This document shows positions 8,761 to 17,256 of a DNA stretch of 64,000 nt, piece after piece (the stretch's first letter is position 1; every line of letters begins with the position of its first letter). A model generated the notes under the pieces. The model was not told the origin of the DNA, ran no database searches, and worked only from the letters and a program-made list of their open reading frames with translations. Origin of the DNA: Collimonas sp. OK242 (GTDB taxonomy: Bacteria; Pseudomonadota; Gammaproteobacteria; Burkholderiales; Burkholderiaceae_D). The stretch is from assembly GCF_900107095.1 (NCBI RefSeq), contig NZ_FNOR01000001.1, positions 248,001 to 312,000 of the forward strand, given 5' to 3'. A program made the translations under genes and the position numbers.

Positions 8761-9537
8761 ATGAAGCTGGCAAAAATCGACACGTCTCTTTTCAAGCGCC
8801 TGCGCTTTGTGCTGGTTGAAACCAGCAGCCCCGGCAATGTCGGCGCGGCTGCGCGCGCTATCAAAACCATGGGGTTTTCCGAGCTGATCCTGGTGAATCC
8901 ACGTTTTCCCGATGTGTTACAGCGTGACGAAGCCATTGCATTTGCCAGTGGCGCGCAAGACGTTCTGGCGGCAGCACGGATTGTCGATAGCGTGGAACAG
9001 GCGCTGGAAGGCTGCAATTTCGCTGCGGCGCTGAGTGCACGTTTGCGCGAATTTTCTCCGCCGTTGACTGGACCGCGCGCCTTGGCGGCCCAGCTTGCGG
9101 GCGATGCCAGCCTGAACGCGGCAGTCATATTCGGTAGCGAACGTTATGGCTTGCCCAACGAGGTCGTCGAGAAATGCAACGTGCTGTTGAGCATTCCCGC
9201 CAATCCGGAATACTCGTCGTTGAATCTGGCGCAGGCGGTACAAGTGCTGGCCTATGAATGCCGGGTCGCGGCGAGCGAAGAGTTGCCGCCGGTAGCTGGC
9301 GCGGAAATCGGTTTTCAGGGAAATACGGCCAGTCTGGCCGATATCGACGGCATGTTTGCTCATCTCGAAAAGGCCTTGATAGAAATCGAATTTCTCGACC
9401 CGGCCAGCCCGAAAAAATTGATGCCGCGCTTGAAACGATTGTTTTCGCGTACTCAGCTGGAAACTGAAGAGGTCAATATCCTGCGCGGCATCGCCAGTCA
9501 GATCCTGACCAAGCGCCGCCGCCTCGATCGCTCCTGA
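8761..9537 (+). CDS. trmJ: tRNA (cytidine/uridine-2'-O-)-methyltransferase TrmJ
   Basis: SPOUT-class methyltransferase that 2'-O-methylates position 32 of tRNA anticodon loops using SAM. The 258-residue length is typical. The N-terminal substrate motif VETSSPGNVGAAARAIKTMG (about 19-38), the central IFGSERYGLPNE (about 123-134) and the SAM-knot motif LNLAQAVQVLAYE (about 156-168) are clear. The remainder is the basic C-terminal helix region. The start codon is weakly supported by upstream sequence but fits the family. It ends 35 bp from the converging lexA stop, with no strong terminator between. Assignment to TrmJ rather than another SpoU member rests on the SERYGL motif and the suhB neighbour. 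Confidence 0.93.
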   Translation: MKLAKIDTSLFKRLRFVLVETSSPGNVGAAARAIKTMGFSELILVNPRFPDVLQRDEAIAFASGAQDVLAAARIVDSVEQALEGCNFAAALSARLREFSPPLTGPRALAAQLAGDASLNAAVIFGSERYGLPNEVVEKCNVLLSIPANPEYSSLNLAQAVQVLAYECRVAASEELPPVAGAEIGFQGNTASLADIDGMFAHLEKALIEIEFLDPASPKKLMPRLKRLFSRTQLETEEVNILRGIASQILTKRRRLDRS

Positions 9538-9572
9538 ATCTGGCGCACTGCGTCCGCATCCAATTCAATTCA

Positions 9573-10223
9573 TCAGGCCCAGCTGCGCAGCAGGCCCACT
9601 GCAAGTCCTTCCAGCACGAAATCCTCCTGCTTGGATGTCACGATAATCGGCTCAAAATCAGGATTTTCCGGGAGCAGCTGGATCACGGAGCCGGATTTTT
9701 GATAGCGCTTGACCGTGACGTCGTCGCCCAGGCGAGCCACGACGATCTGGCCGTTGCGGGCGCTGTCGGCTTTTTTTACTGCCAGCAAGTCGCCATCGAG
9801 GATGCCGGCGTCACGCATCGACATGCCGCGCACCTTCAATAAATAATCCGGCTTGGCGCTGAACAAGGCGGGGTCGACGTTATAGCTGGCCTGGATGTGT
9901 TCCTGGGCCAGGATCGGCGACCCGGCGGCGACTCTTCCAACCAGCGGCAGGCTGAGTTGCATCAGGGCCGGGTGCGGCAGCGCAAGCTGCGTGCCCTGGT
10001 TGCGGTGGGCGCTTTCGGTAAGCCGGATTCCGCGCGAGGTGCCGGGAGCGATCACAATGGCGCCCTTGCGCGCCAGAGCCTGCAGATGTTCTTCTGCCGC
10101 ATTGGCCGAGCGAAAACCCAGCTCGGTAGCGATTTCAGCGCGCGTCGGCGGGAAGCCGGTATTGTCGATGGCGTCCTTGATCAGATCGAGGATTTGTTGC
10201 TGACGGGCGGTCAATTTGATCAT
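9573..10223 (-). CDS. lexA: LexA SOS repressor
   Basis: Transcriptional repressor of DNA-damage genes that self-cleaves when RecA filaments form. I take the ATG at 10223 ([10 protein letters not shown]), giving 216 residues; the longer upstream frame runs through the operator and is not coding. The N-terminal winged helix covers residues 1-70 (recognition helix around [13 protein letters not shown]). The cleavage site is Ala100-Gly101 in GRVAAGSP. The catalytic dyad is Ser135 in GMSMRDAG and Lys172 in DDVTVKR. Two SOS boxes lie 77-110 bp upstream, so it is autoregulated as expected. It converges with trmJ. Confidence 0.97.
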   Translation of the reverse strand: MIKLTARQQQILDLIKDAIDNTGFPPTRAEIATELGFRSANAAEEHLQALARKGAIVIAPGTSRGIRLTESAHRNQGTQLALPHPALMQLSLPLVGRVAAGSPILAQEHIQASYNVDPALFSAKPDYLLKVRGMSMRDAGILDGDLLAVKKADSARNGQIVVARLGDDVTVKRYQKSGSVIQLLPENPDFEPIIVTSKQEDFVLEGLAVGLLRSWA

Positions 10224-10299
10224 GGCGTGTATTTGGCGTAGAAAGTACTGGAAAGCGCTAGAAAAAACAGCAGGGCCGCGCTGCTGCGGCTGGTCAATG

Positions 10300-10332
10300 C
10301 TGTGCATAACAACAGTCTGTATTTTTGTACAG
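10300..10332 (-). promoter_or_regulatory. Two adjacent LexA (SOS) boxes upstream of lexA
   Basis: The strong box CTGTATTTTTGTACAG is at 10317-10332 and fits CTGT-N8-ACAG. A second, weaker 16-mer CTGTGCATAACAACAG is at 10300-10315 with the same end bases. Only one base separates them. The strong box is certain by pattern; the second is inferred from its matching ends and spacing. Confidence 0.8.
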
Positions 10333-10443
10333 TATTTGTGCAAATGCAAGATAATTTGCTGCATTTAGCCCACTTCTTAGCTATTCCTTACCCGTCCTTT
10401 AGCCACATTTTTGACCTGACTCGGGCCTAAGCACCTGAAAGCG

Positions 10444-10472
10444 TTGAGTTTTGTTGCAATTGCGAGTACTAT
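10444..10472 (+). promoter_or_regulatory. Probable promoter of the rpsF operon
   Basis: TTGAGT (10444-10449), a 17-bp spacer and TACTAT (10467-10472). Transcription would start near 10479, giving a leader of about 70 nt that contains the hairpin at 10489-10516. Confidence 0.55.
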
Positions 10473-10488
10473 TGCTGGTTTTCCTCTT

Positions 10489-10516
10489 CCCACACTCGTC
10501 TTGACGCCGAGGTGGG
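10489..10516 (+). promoter_or_regulatory. Leader hairpin before rpsF, candidate S6:S18 autoregulatory site
   Basis: CCCAC and CTCG (10489-10498, one bulged A at 10494) pair with CGAG and GTGGG (10508-10516) around a 9-nt loop. It sits in the leader of an operon encoding both S6 and S18, whose complex is known to bind a CCG-containing hairpin in its own mRNA in many bacteria. CCG is present at 10507-10509. The structure is seen; the function is inference. Confidence 0.5.
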
Positions 10517-10547
10517 CGATTCTTCAATCCGTCCAAAAGGAGCTTAC

Positions 10548-10916
10548 ATGCGTCATTATGAAATCGTATTTATCGTCCATCCAGATCAAAGCGAGCAAGT
10601 GCCTGCAATGATCGAACGCTACAAAGGTATCGTCACCACTCGTGGCGGCACCGTACATCGCGTGGAAGACTGGGGCCGCCGTCAACTGGCATACCTGATC
10701 CAGAAACTGGCTAAAGCACATTACGTCTGCCTCAACATCGAGTGCGACAGCGAAACTCTGGCTGAAATCGAAACCGGCTTCAAGTTCAATGATGCAGTGT
10801 TGCGTCATCTGACCGTCAAGCTGAAGAAGGCCGAAACCGGTCCTTCGCCAATGATGAAGGCCGTGCAGAAGGAAGATGCTGCCAAGAGCCATCGTACTGA
10901 AGCGCCGGCTGCCTGA
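10548..10916 (+). CDS. rpsF: 30S ribosomal protein S6
   Basis: Small-subunit protein that binds 16S rRNA with S18 in the platform, 122 residues. The start MRHYEIVF at 10548 follows AAAGGAG at ideal spacing, so the upstream 12-codon extension is rejected. The core [21 protein letters not shown] and RHLTVKLKK are characteristic. The C-terminal tail is Lys/Glu/Ala-rich. It heads the operon rpsF-priB-rpsR-rplI. The leader contains a candidate S6:S18 binding hairpin. Confidence 0.97.
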   Translation: MRHYEIVFIVHPDQSEQVPAMIERYKGIVTTRGGTVHRVEDWGRRQLAYLIQKLAKAHYVCLNIECDSETLAEIETGFKFNDAVLRHLTVKLKKAETGPSPMMKAVQKEDAAKSHRTEAPAA

Positions 10917-10967
10917 TTTACCAGCTAGCTACCAGCATTCATTGCATAACCATTGAGTTCATCGGGA

Positions 10968-11312
10968 GTGGATCAACCCAATAACGTGTTTCAACTGGTT
11001 GCCGACGTTGCCGAACGTGAAGTCATACGCTACACCCCGGCAGGCATCCCGATCGTATCTGCGATATTGCAGCATCGCTCGGAACCGATTGAAGCAGGTA
11101 TCAAACGTTTGATTGAATTCGAAATTGCCGCGCTGGCCGTAGGCGAGATTTCGGGAAGGTTCAGCAAAGCGCCATTGGGCAACACGTTCTGGTTCACGGG
11201 ATTCATGGCACGCAAGAGTCGCAACGGTAGAAGCCTGGTATTTCACATCACGGATTTCGCTGCAATAGAAGCAAATGCTTCCTCGGGAAACAAAGCTGAA
11301 ATTGCAGATTAA
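10968..11312 (+). CDS. priB: Primosomal replication protein N (PriB)
   Basis: Single-stranded-DNA-binding OB-fold protein that works with PriA to reload DnaB at stalled forks. The sequence RYTPAGIPIVSAILQHRS (near residues 18-35) and ARKSRNGRSLVFHITDF (near 83-99) match the beta-proteobacterial family. The start is uncertain: GTG at 10968 gives about 114 residues and places the fold as in E. coli PriB (104 residues); a TTG at 10953 would add five residues and a GTG at 10986 would trim six. None has a textbook ribosome binding site, so translation may be coupled to rpsF. Position between rpsF and rpsR is the conserved one. Confidence 0.9.
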   Translation: MDQPNNVFQLVADVAEREVIRYTPAGIPIVSAILQHRSEPIEAGIKRLIEFEIAALAVGEISGRFSKAPLGNTFWFTGFMARKSRNGRSLVFHITDFAAIEANASSGNKAEIAD

Positions 11313-11345
11313 TTATTAAGCAAAATTTGAATACAGGAGCCAAAA

Positions 11346-11630
11346 ATGGCATTCGGTAAAAAGTTCGATAAAAGCAAACTGAAAAACAAGCGTCAACAAC
11401 AAAATCCGCTGTTCAAGCGTAAGAAATTCTGCCGTTTCACCGCAGCTCACGTAGCTAGCGTTGATTACAAAGATGTCGACACGCTGAAGGATTTTGTTCA
11501 AGAAAACGGCAAGATCATGCCAGCACGTCTGACCGGCACCAAGGCAATCTATCAACGTCAAGTGGACACTGCGATCAAGCGCGCGCGTTTCCTGGCGCTG
11601 CTGCCATACACCGATCTGCACAACGCTTAA
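11346..11630 (+). CDS. rpsR: 30S ribosomal protein S18
   Basis: Basic small-subunit protein of 94 residues, binding next to S6. It has a strong ribosome binding site (AGGAG about 6 nt before ATG). The conserved stretch [11 protein letters not shown] and the middle [26 protein letters not shown] are diagnostic. The N-terminal 20 residues are Lys-rich and slightly longer than in E. coli S18 (75 residues). Third gene of the operon, between priB and rplI. Confidence 0.97.
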   Translation: MAFGKKFDKSKLKNKRQQQNPLFKRKKFCRFTAAHVASVDYKDVDTLKDFVQENGKIMPARLTGTKAIYQRQVDTAIKRARFLALLPYTDLHNA

Positions 11631-11656
11631 TTGACGACTTGAAATAGGAGAAAAAC

Positions 11657-12109
11657 ATGCAAGTCATTCTGTTGGAAAAAGTCGTTAATCTCGGCAATCT
11701 GGGTGAAGTTGTTCGCGTCAAGGACGGTTACGCACGTAACTTCCTGATTCCGCAACGTATGGCACGTCGTGCTACAACTACTGCTATCGCTGAATTCGAA
11801 GCGAAGCGCGCTGATCTGGAAACTGCAGCAGCTGCCAAGCTGGCAGTGGCTCAGGGCCAGGGCGAAAAACTGAGCGGCCTGACCGTGCAGATTTCGCAAA
11901 AATCGGGTGTTGACGGCCGTTTGTTCGGTTCCGTGACCAACTTCGATATCGCTGAAGCGTTGTCCAAGCAAGGTTTCGCAGTTGAAAAATCGCAAGTGCG
12001 TCTGCCTAACGGCCCGCTGAAGATTACTGGCGAGCACGCTGTTGCTGTTGCCTTGCATACCGATGTCGTGGTTGACATCGTTATCGCGGTGATCGGCGAG
12101 CACGTCTAA
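11657..12109 (+). CDS. rplI: 50S ribosomal protein L9
   Basis: Large-subunit protein of 150 residues with two domains joined by a long helix. The N-terminal rRNA-binding domain begins [32 protein letters not shown] in conserved form. The connecting helix spans about 40-75 ([20 protein letters not shown]), followed by a C-terminal domain with [14 protein letters not shown] lies 7 nt before the ATG. It ends the operon, with a strong terminator 40 bp later. Confidence 0.97.
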   Translation: MQVILLEKVVNLGNLGEVVRVKDGYARNFLIPQRMARRATTTAIAEFEAKRADLETAAAAKLAVAQGQGEKLSGLTVQISQKSGVDGRLFGSVTNFDIAEALSKQGFAVEKSQVRLPNGPLKITGEHAVAVALHTDVVVDIVIAVIGEHV

Positions 12110-12150
12110 GCAGGTTTGGCGCACTGCTGGTAAATAGTTGTTGTTGTATT

Positions 12151-12178
12151 AAAAAGCCGGGTTTTCCCGGCTTTTTTT
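12151..12178 (+). terminator. Terminator of the rpsF-rplI operon
   Basis: An 11-bp arm AAAAAGCCGGG (12151-12161) pairs with CCCGGCTTTTT (from 12166) around a TTTT loop and continues into a T run. A textbook intrinsic terminator, so dnaB needs its own promoter. Confidence 0.95.
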
Positions 12179-12225
12179 ATGTCCTTTTTTTGGGAGGCAG
12201 GGGCAAGACGGATAGTAGAAGCAGG

Positions 12226-12231
12226 TATAAT
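12226..12231 (+). promoter_or_regulatory. -10 box of dnaB, 7 nt before the start codon
   Basis: A perfect TATAAT at 12226-12231 lies only 7 nt before the dnaB ATG at 12239. The expected transcription start coincides with or nearly touches the ATG. The -35 region is poor. No Shine-Dalgarno is visible before the ATG, consistent with a leaderless mRNA. Confidence 0.55.
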
Positions 12232-12238
12232 TCGCGCC

Positions 12239-13639
12239 ATGAAAGCACCTTCCAAAGCACCGTCCGATCCGCAGTTAGATTCCCTCCGCGTACCACCCCA
12301 TTCAATCGAAGCAGAGCAGTCCGTTTTAGGTGGATTACTGCTGGATAATGCGGCCTGGGACAAGATCGCCGACTTTGTGAACGCCGACGATTTCTATCGT
12401 TACGACCATCGCATCATTTTCCAGCACATGGTCAAGCTGATCAACGGCAGCAAACCGGCTGACGTGATCACTGTCTATGAGTCGCTAAGCGGCACCGGCA
12501 AGGCTGAAGAAGTCGGCGGCCTCAGCTATCTCAACGCACTCGCTCAAAACACGCCGTCCGCCGCCAATATCCGCCGCTACGCAGAAATCGTGCGCGACCG
12601 CGGCGTATTGCGCAAACTGATTACCGTTGCCGATGAAATTTCCGGCCAGGCTTTCAGCCCGCAGGGCAAGGAAGTCAAGCAGATGCTGGACGAGGCCGAA
12701 TCCAAGATTTTTGCGATTGCCGAGGAAGGTGCGCGCGGCGCCCAGGGTTTCCAGGAAATCCAGCCTTTGCTGACGCAAGTGGTGGAGCGCATCGACGAGC
12801 TTTACAATCGCGACAACCAAAGCGACATCACCGGCGTATCGACCGGCTTCATCGATCTCGACAAGATGACCTCCGGCCTGCAGAAGGGCGATCTGGTCAT
12901 CGTCGCGGGACGGCCGTCCATGGGTAAGACGGCGTTCTCGGTGAATATCGGTGAAAACGTCGCGATCGACAGCGGTTTGCCGGTAGCAATTTTTTCGATG
13001 GAAATGGGCGGCACCCAGCTCGCCATGCGTATGCTGGGTTCGGTCGGCAAGCTCGATCAGCACCGTTTACGCACCGGCCGCCTGAACGACGAAGACTGGC
13101 CGCGCCTGACGCATGCGATCCAGAAGATGAACGATGCCCAGCTATTCATCGACGAAACCCCGGCCCTGAGTTCGATCGAGTTGCGCGCGCGGGCGCGCCG
13201 CCTGTCGCGCCAGTGCGGCACGCTCGGTTTGATCATCATCGACTATTTGCAGCTGATGTCGGCCAATAACGCTGGTGAGAACCGGGCTACCGAAATTTCT
13301 GAGATCTCGCGTAACCTGAAGGGCCTGGCGAAAGAGCTGCAGTGCCCGGTGATCGCGTTATCGCAGTTGAATCGTTCGCTGGAACAGCGCCCCAACAAAC
13401 GTCCCGTGATGTCCGATTTGCGCGAATCCGGCGCTATCGAGCAGGATGCCGACGTGATCCTGTTTATTTATCGCGACGAGGTGTATAACCCCGACTCTCA
13501 GGAAAAGGGCACCGCCGAGATCATCATCGGCAAACAACGTAACGGCCCGATCGGCAGCGTGCGGCTAAGCTTCCTCGGTCAATACACTAAATTCGACAAT
13601 TACGTTGGTAATTTGGACGCGCCGTACGGCGGCGATTAA
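12239..13639 (+). CDS. dnaB: Replicative DNA helicase DnaB
   Basis: Hexameric 5'-3' helicase that unwinds DNA ahead of the replisome and recruits primase. From ATG 12239 it has 466 residues, close to E. coli DnaB (471), and contains no intein. The N-terminal collar domain spans about 19-120 (PPHSIEAEQSVLGGLL), followed by a linker and the RecA-like motor domain. Walker A GRPSMGKT is at 224-231, Walker B-like LIIIDYLQLM follows, and the C-terminal RDEVYNPDS and NGPIGSVRLSF motifs are intact. The in-frame upstream extension overlaps the promoter and terminator and is rejected. It follows the ribosomal operon that also encodes PriB, its loading partner. Confidence 0.96.
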   Translation: MKAPSKAPSDPQLDSLRVPPHSIEAEQSVLGGLLLDNAAWDKIADFVNADDFYRYDHRIIFQHMVKLINGSKPADVITVYESLSGTGKAEEVGGLSYLNALAQNTPSAANIRRYAEIVRDRGVLRKLITVADEISGQAFSPQGKEVKQMLDEAESKIFAIAEEGARGAQGFQEIQPLLTQVVERIDELYNRDNQSDITGVSTGFIDLDKMTSGLQKGDLVIVAGRPSMGKTAFSVNIGENVAIDSGLPVAIFSMEMGGTQLAMRMLGSVGKLDQHRLRTGRLNDEDWPRLTHAIQKMNDAQLFIDETPALSSIELRARARRLSRQCGTLGLIIIDYLQLMSANNAGENRATEISEISRNLKGLAKELQCPVIALSQLNRSLEQRPNKRPVMSDLRESGAIEQDADVILFIYRDEVYNPDSQEKGTAEIIIGKQRNGPIGSVRLSFLGQYTKFDNYVGNLDAPYGGD

Positions 13640-13808
13640 AGTCGTTGTAATCCTTGCTGCCATTTTGTTGCAATAACGCAAAACCTGTAAAACCTGTTTA
13701 GCGACCTTAAGGCGAGCCTGATATATTTCAGTCTCGTGACATTTGTTTGCTTTAAATTAAGAAGTACCGTAAGTAGATTCAGCTTAACCCTCAGAAGAGA
13801 GAATAAAC

Positions 13809-14435
13809 ATGTTTGGACGATTGATGCCCACCGAGGGCAAATTCTTTGAGCTCTTTAACCAGCACGCAGAGCTATGCGTCAAGGGCGCCAAGGAAATGGT
13901 GGCGTTGATGACTAATTTCGACGATCTGGAAATTCGCGTGCATGCGATAGAAGGCATAGAAAAGCAGGCCGATCAGGTCACGCATCATGCTATCGACATG
14001 TTGCACAAGACTTTCATTACACCTATCGATCGCGATGACATCCATCAGCTGATCACGCGCATGGATGACATTCTGGACCTGCTGGAAGATGCAGCGCAGA
14101 CCATTTCCCTGTACGACATCAAGGCGATCACGCCAGAAGCAAAACGCCTGGCCGAGCTGTGCCTGGGTTGCGCTGAGAAGGTCAAGGCCGCGGTAGGCCT
14201 GCTGCACAATATGGATAACTCGCGTGAAATCCTGGCGATCTGCGTCGAGATCGACCGCCTGGAATCGGATGCCGATCATGTGATGCGCGCCGCCATGTCG
14301 AAGCTGTTCCGCGACGAGCCCGATGTACGTACCTTGATCAAGCTGAAAGCCATTTACGAACTGCTGGAAACGGTCACCGACCGTTGTGAAGATGTGGCCA
14401 ACATCATCGAAGGCATTATCGTAGAAAACGCCTGA
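13809..14435 (+). CDS. DUF47-family PhoU-like protein, Pit accessory
   Basis: Cytoplasmic all-helical protein of 208 residues related to PhoU (DUF47/TIGR00153 type). It is rich in acidic and basic residues with repeated heptad-like helices and has DDIHQLITRMDDILDLLED near 76-94, a region that in PhoU-like proteins binds metal clusters. It ends 3 bp before the pit start codon, and the pair is a conserved phosphate-uptake module in which DUF47 is thought to regulate Pit. The start ATG follows a purine-rich AGAGAG. It is not a PhoU ortholog: no PstSCAB genes are present nearby. Confidence 0.9.
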   Translation: MFGRLMPTEGKFFELFNQHAELCVKGAKEMVALMTNFDDLEIRVHAIEGIEKQADQVTHHAIDMLHKTFITPIDRDDIHQLITRMDDILDLLEDAAQTISLYDIKAITPEAKRLAELCLGCAEKVKAAVGLLHNMDNSREILAICVEIDRLESDADHVMRAAMSKLFRDEPDVRTLIKLKAIYELLETVTDRCEDVANIIEGIIVENA

Positions 14436-14438
14436 TCC

Positions 14439-15449
14439 ATGCACACTCTTCAAATCAGTATCTACGTTCTTGTTTTCCTCATTGCACTGGCGCTGGTATT
14501 CGATTTCATGAACGGCTTCCATGATGCCGCCAATGCTATCGCTACCGTGGTCTCCACCGGCGTCCTGAAGCCGCAACAGGCGGTCGCCATGGCGGCGCTG
14601 TTCAATTTCATCGCGATTGCGGTGTTCCAGCTGCACGTTGCCGCGACGGTGGGCAAGGGCACTATCGATCCCAATGTGGTCGATCATTACGTCGTCTTCG
14701 GCGCATTGGTCGGTGCTATCTGCTGGAACATCCTGACCTGGTATTACGGCATCCCGTCGTCATCCTCGCACGCCTTGATCGGCGGCCTGGTCGGCGCTGC
14801 TGTGGCCAAGGCCGGCACCGGTTCGCTGATCTCGGCTGGCCTGATCAAGACGATTGCATTTATCGTGCTGTCGCCGCTGCTGGGTTTCGTATTCGGCTCC
14901 ATCATGATGGTGCTGGTTTCCTGGATTTTCGTACGTTCGACGCCGCGCAAGGTCGATAAATGGTTCCGCCGTTTGCAACTGCTGTCGGCCTCCATGTATA
15001 GCCTGGGGCACGGCGGCAACGATGCGCAGAAGACCATCGGCATCATCTGGATGCTGTTGATTGCGACCGGATTTTCACAGGCGAGCGACAGCTTGCCGCC
15101 ATGGTGGGTAATTATTTCCTGCTATAGCGCGATCAGCCTGGGTACCTTGTTCGGCGGCTGGCGCATCGTCAAGACCATGGGCCAGAAAATCACCAAGCTG
15201 AAACCGGTGGGCGGCTTTTGCGCTGAAACCGGCGGCGCCATCACCTTGTTCCTGGCTACCATGCTGGGCGTGCCGGTCTCGACTACCCACACCATCACCG
15301 GCGCCATCGTCGGTGTCGGTGCGGCGCGCCGGGTCTCCGCGGTGCGCTGGGGCGTGGCGGGGAATATCGTTTGGGCTTGGGTTCTGACGATTCCGGCCTC
15401 GGCCTTCATGGCAGCGATAGCCTGGTGGATCGGCAAGCATATTCTGTAG
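14439..15449 (+). CDS. Low-affinity inorganic phosphate transporter, Pit family
   Basis: Inner-membrane phosphate (metal-phosphate):proton symporter of 336 residues with about ten hydrophobic segments. The two PiT signature repeats are visible: DFMNGFHDAANAIATVVSTG near residues 24-43 and SLGHGGNDAQKTIGI near 188-202. It is shorter than E. coli PitA (499), lacking the large cytoplasmic loop, like the PitH/orfA-pit type. Cotranscribed with the DUF47 gene 3 bp upstream and ended by a strong terminator. This gives the cell constitutive phosphate uptake complementing PhoBR-controlled systems elsewhere. Confidence 0.93.
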   Translation: MHTLQISIYVLVFLIALALVFDFMNGFHDAANAIATVVSTGVLKPQQAVAMAALFNFIAIAVFQLHVAATVGKGTIDPNVVDHYVVFGALVGAICWNILTWYYGIPSSSSHALIGGLVGAAVAKAGTGSLISAGLIKTIAFIVLSPLLGFVFGSIMMVLVSWIFVRSTPRKVDKWFRRLQLLSASMYSLGHGGNDAQKTIGIIWMLLIATGFSQASDSLPPWWVIISCYSAISLGTLFGGWRIVKTMGQKITKLKPVGGFCAETGGAITLFLATMLGVPVSTTHTITGAIVGVGAARRVSAVRWGVAGNIVWAWVLTIPASAFMAAIAWWIGKHIL

Positions 15450-15470
15450 ACGGATCTGTCGCAAAGCAAA

Positions 15471-15507
15471 CGGGCGATACATAATCAAATATGTATCGCC
15501 CGTTTTT
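15471..15507 (+). terminator. Terminator after pit
   Basis: A perfect 13-bp stem CGGGCGATACATA (15471-15483 with 15490-15502), 6-nt loop and T run. A run of As on the left side gives only weak activity in the other direction, where the emr operon ends at 15592. Confidence 0.95.
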
Positions 15508-15591
15508 ATTTTACGATCTGTTTTCTTCCGTCTTACTACGTATCTATTACTTCTTATTTCTTGTCCCCAGCCTGATCGCCGATATTCAATC

Positions 15592-17169
15592 CTAGTGCGC
15601 GCCGCCGGCATCGACCGGCACGCTGGAACGTGAGGGCTTGGTCAGCCATACCAGCGCAATCAATATCATGAACAATACCGCCGAGATCCAGAAAATATCG
15701 GTGGCGCCCTGCGTGGCGGCTTTCACTGTAATCAGGCGCTCGATAGTGGCCCAGGCGGCCGGTTCCGGCATGCCTTGGGCCGTCAGGCTATGTACCGCCT
15801 CGTTGAATGCCGGGCTATGCGGGCCGCTGAATTCAGTCAGTTGCGAGTGATGCAGGGATGTGCGCCGGTCCCATAAGGTACTGGTGATCGAAGTGCCCAT
15901 ACCGCCGAACATGATACGCACGAAATTGGACAAGCCGGCCGCCGACGGGATTTTTTCCGGCGGCTGGCCAGACAGGATGATCGAGGTCAGCGGGATAAAG
16001 AACATGGCCATCGCCGCACCCTGGATGATGGTGGGAATCATCAGAGTGAAGGTGTCGACGTTTTCGGTGAATTGCGAGCGCATGTAAAACACCACCGCAA
16101 AGACCAGGAACGCGGTGCTGGCAACCCAGCGGGCATCGACCTTGGGCAGGATTTTGCCGATGAACGGCGACAGGAGGATGGCAAAGATCCCGACCGGCGC
16201 CATCACTTCACCCGCCAGCGTCGCGGTATAGCCAAGCGTGGTTTGCAGCCACAGCGGCAGGATCACCAGGCCGCCGAACATCAGCCCGTAGCCGACCGAG
16301 ATCGCAATCACGCCGCCGCTGAAGTTGCGGCCTTTGAACAAGGTCAGGTCGACTACCGGGTGATCGTCGCCGAGTTCCCAGATGACGAAGTAGATAAAGG
16401 CAACCAGCGCGATCGCGCCCAATATCACAATGGTCGAGGAATTGAACCAGTCGAGCTCCTTGCCCTTGTCCAGCATGATCTGCAACGAGCCGACCCAGAT
16501 CACCAGCAAGCCAAGGCCGATTTTATCGATCGGCAGCTTGTATGTCGCCGACTCGCGCTTATGATAGATCGACCAGGTGGCCCAGGCAGCAAACACGCCA
16601 ACCGGGATATTGATGTAGAAAATCCATGGCCAGGTGTAATTGTCCGAAATCCAGCCCCCCAGCAACGGCCCCATGACCGGCGCCACCAGCGTGGTCATGC
16701 CCCAGAACGCCAGGGCCATGCCGCTCTTGGCGGGAGTGTAGCTGGAGAGCAGCAGCGATTGCGACAAGGGAATCATCGGTCCCGCGACCGCGCCTTGCAG
16801 CACTCGCGCCGCAATCAGCACTTCCATGCTGGGAGCCAGCCCGCACAGGATGGAGGACAGCACGAACAGGATGATCGATGTGATAAACAGGCGGACCTGG
16901 CCGAAGCGCTGGGTCAGCCAGCCGGTCAGCGGCACCGAGATCGCGTTGGCGACCGCAAACGAAGTGATGACCCAGGTGCCTTGTTGCGGCGATACACCCA
17001 GATCGCCCGAGATGGCCGGGATGGAAACGTTGGCAATCGACGAATCGAGTACGTTCATGAACACCGCTAGCGAGAGTGCTACCGTGCCCATGATTAGCTT
17101 GCCGCCGGTCAGCGGCGGCAGTGGTTGCGATGGCGGCCGCGCTGGCGTCGCCGGTTTTGGGGAACTCAT
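15592..17169 (-). CDS. emrB: DHA2-family drug:H+ antiporter, EmrB type
   Basis: Inner-membrane MFS exporter of 525 residues with about 14 hydrophobic segments, the DHA2 layout. Motif A-like LTGWLTQRFGQVRLF is near 80-94, motif C-like GPMIPLSQS and GPLLGGWISDN in the middle, and the first helix carries VFMNVLDSSIANVSIP with the conserved Asp used in proton coupling. It works with EmrA and an outer-membrane channel to expel hydrophobic drugs and uncouplers. It is the last gene of the marR-OMP-emrA-emrB operon, starting 87 bp after emrA. Substrates cannot be told from sequence. Confidence 0.93.
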   Translation of the reverse strand: MSSPKPATPARPPSQPLPPLTGGKLIMGTVALSLAVFMNVLDSSIANVSIPAISGDLGVSPQQGTWVITSFAVANAISVPLTGWLTQRFGQVRLFITSIILFVLSSILCGLAPSMEVLIAARVLQGAVAGPMIPLSQSLLLSSYTPAKSGMALAFWGMTTLVAPVMGPLLGGWISDNYTWPWIFYINIPVGVFAAWATWSIYHKRESATYKLPIDKIGLGLLVIWVGSLQIMLDKGKELDWFNSSTIVILGAIALVAFIYFVIWELGDDHPVVDLTLFKGRNFSGGVIAISVGYGLMFGGLVILPLWLQTTLGYTATLAGEVMAPVGIFAILLSPFIGKILPKVDARWVASTAFLVFAVVFYMRSQFTENVDTFTLMIPTIIQGAAMAMFFIPLTSIILSGQPPEKIPSAAGLSNFVRIMFGGMGTSITSTLWDRRTSLHHSQLTEFSGPHSPAFNEAVHSLTAQGMPEPAAWATIERLITVKAATQGATDIFWISAVLFMILIALVWLTKPSRSSVPVDAGGAH

Positions 17170-17256
17170 GAAGGCATTCCGGTAAAGGTTCGCGTAGCGG
17201 ATGCTGTCGCGACGACAGCATCCGGCAGAGTGGACAGCGTGGCAGGCCGCAGAAGC

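Noticed and set aside
12239-13639. Checked dnaB for an intein, a common insertion in this gene
   Set aside because: The product is 466 residues and collinear with E. coli DnaB; no insert.
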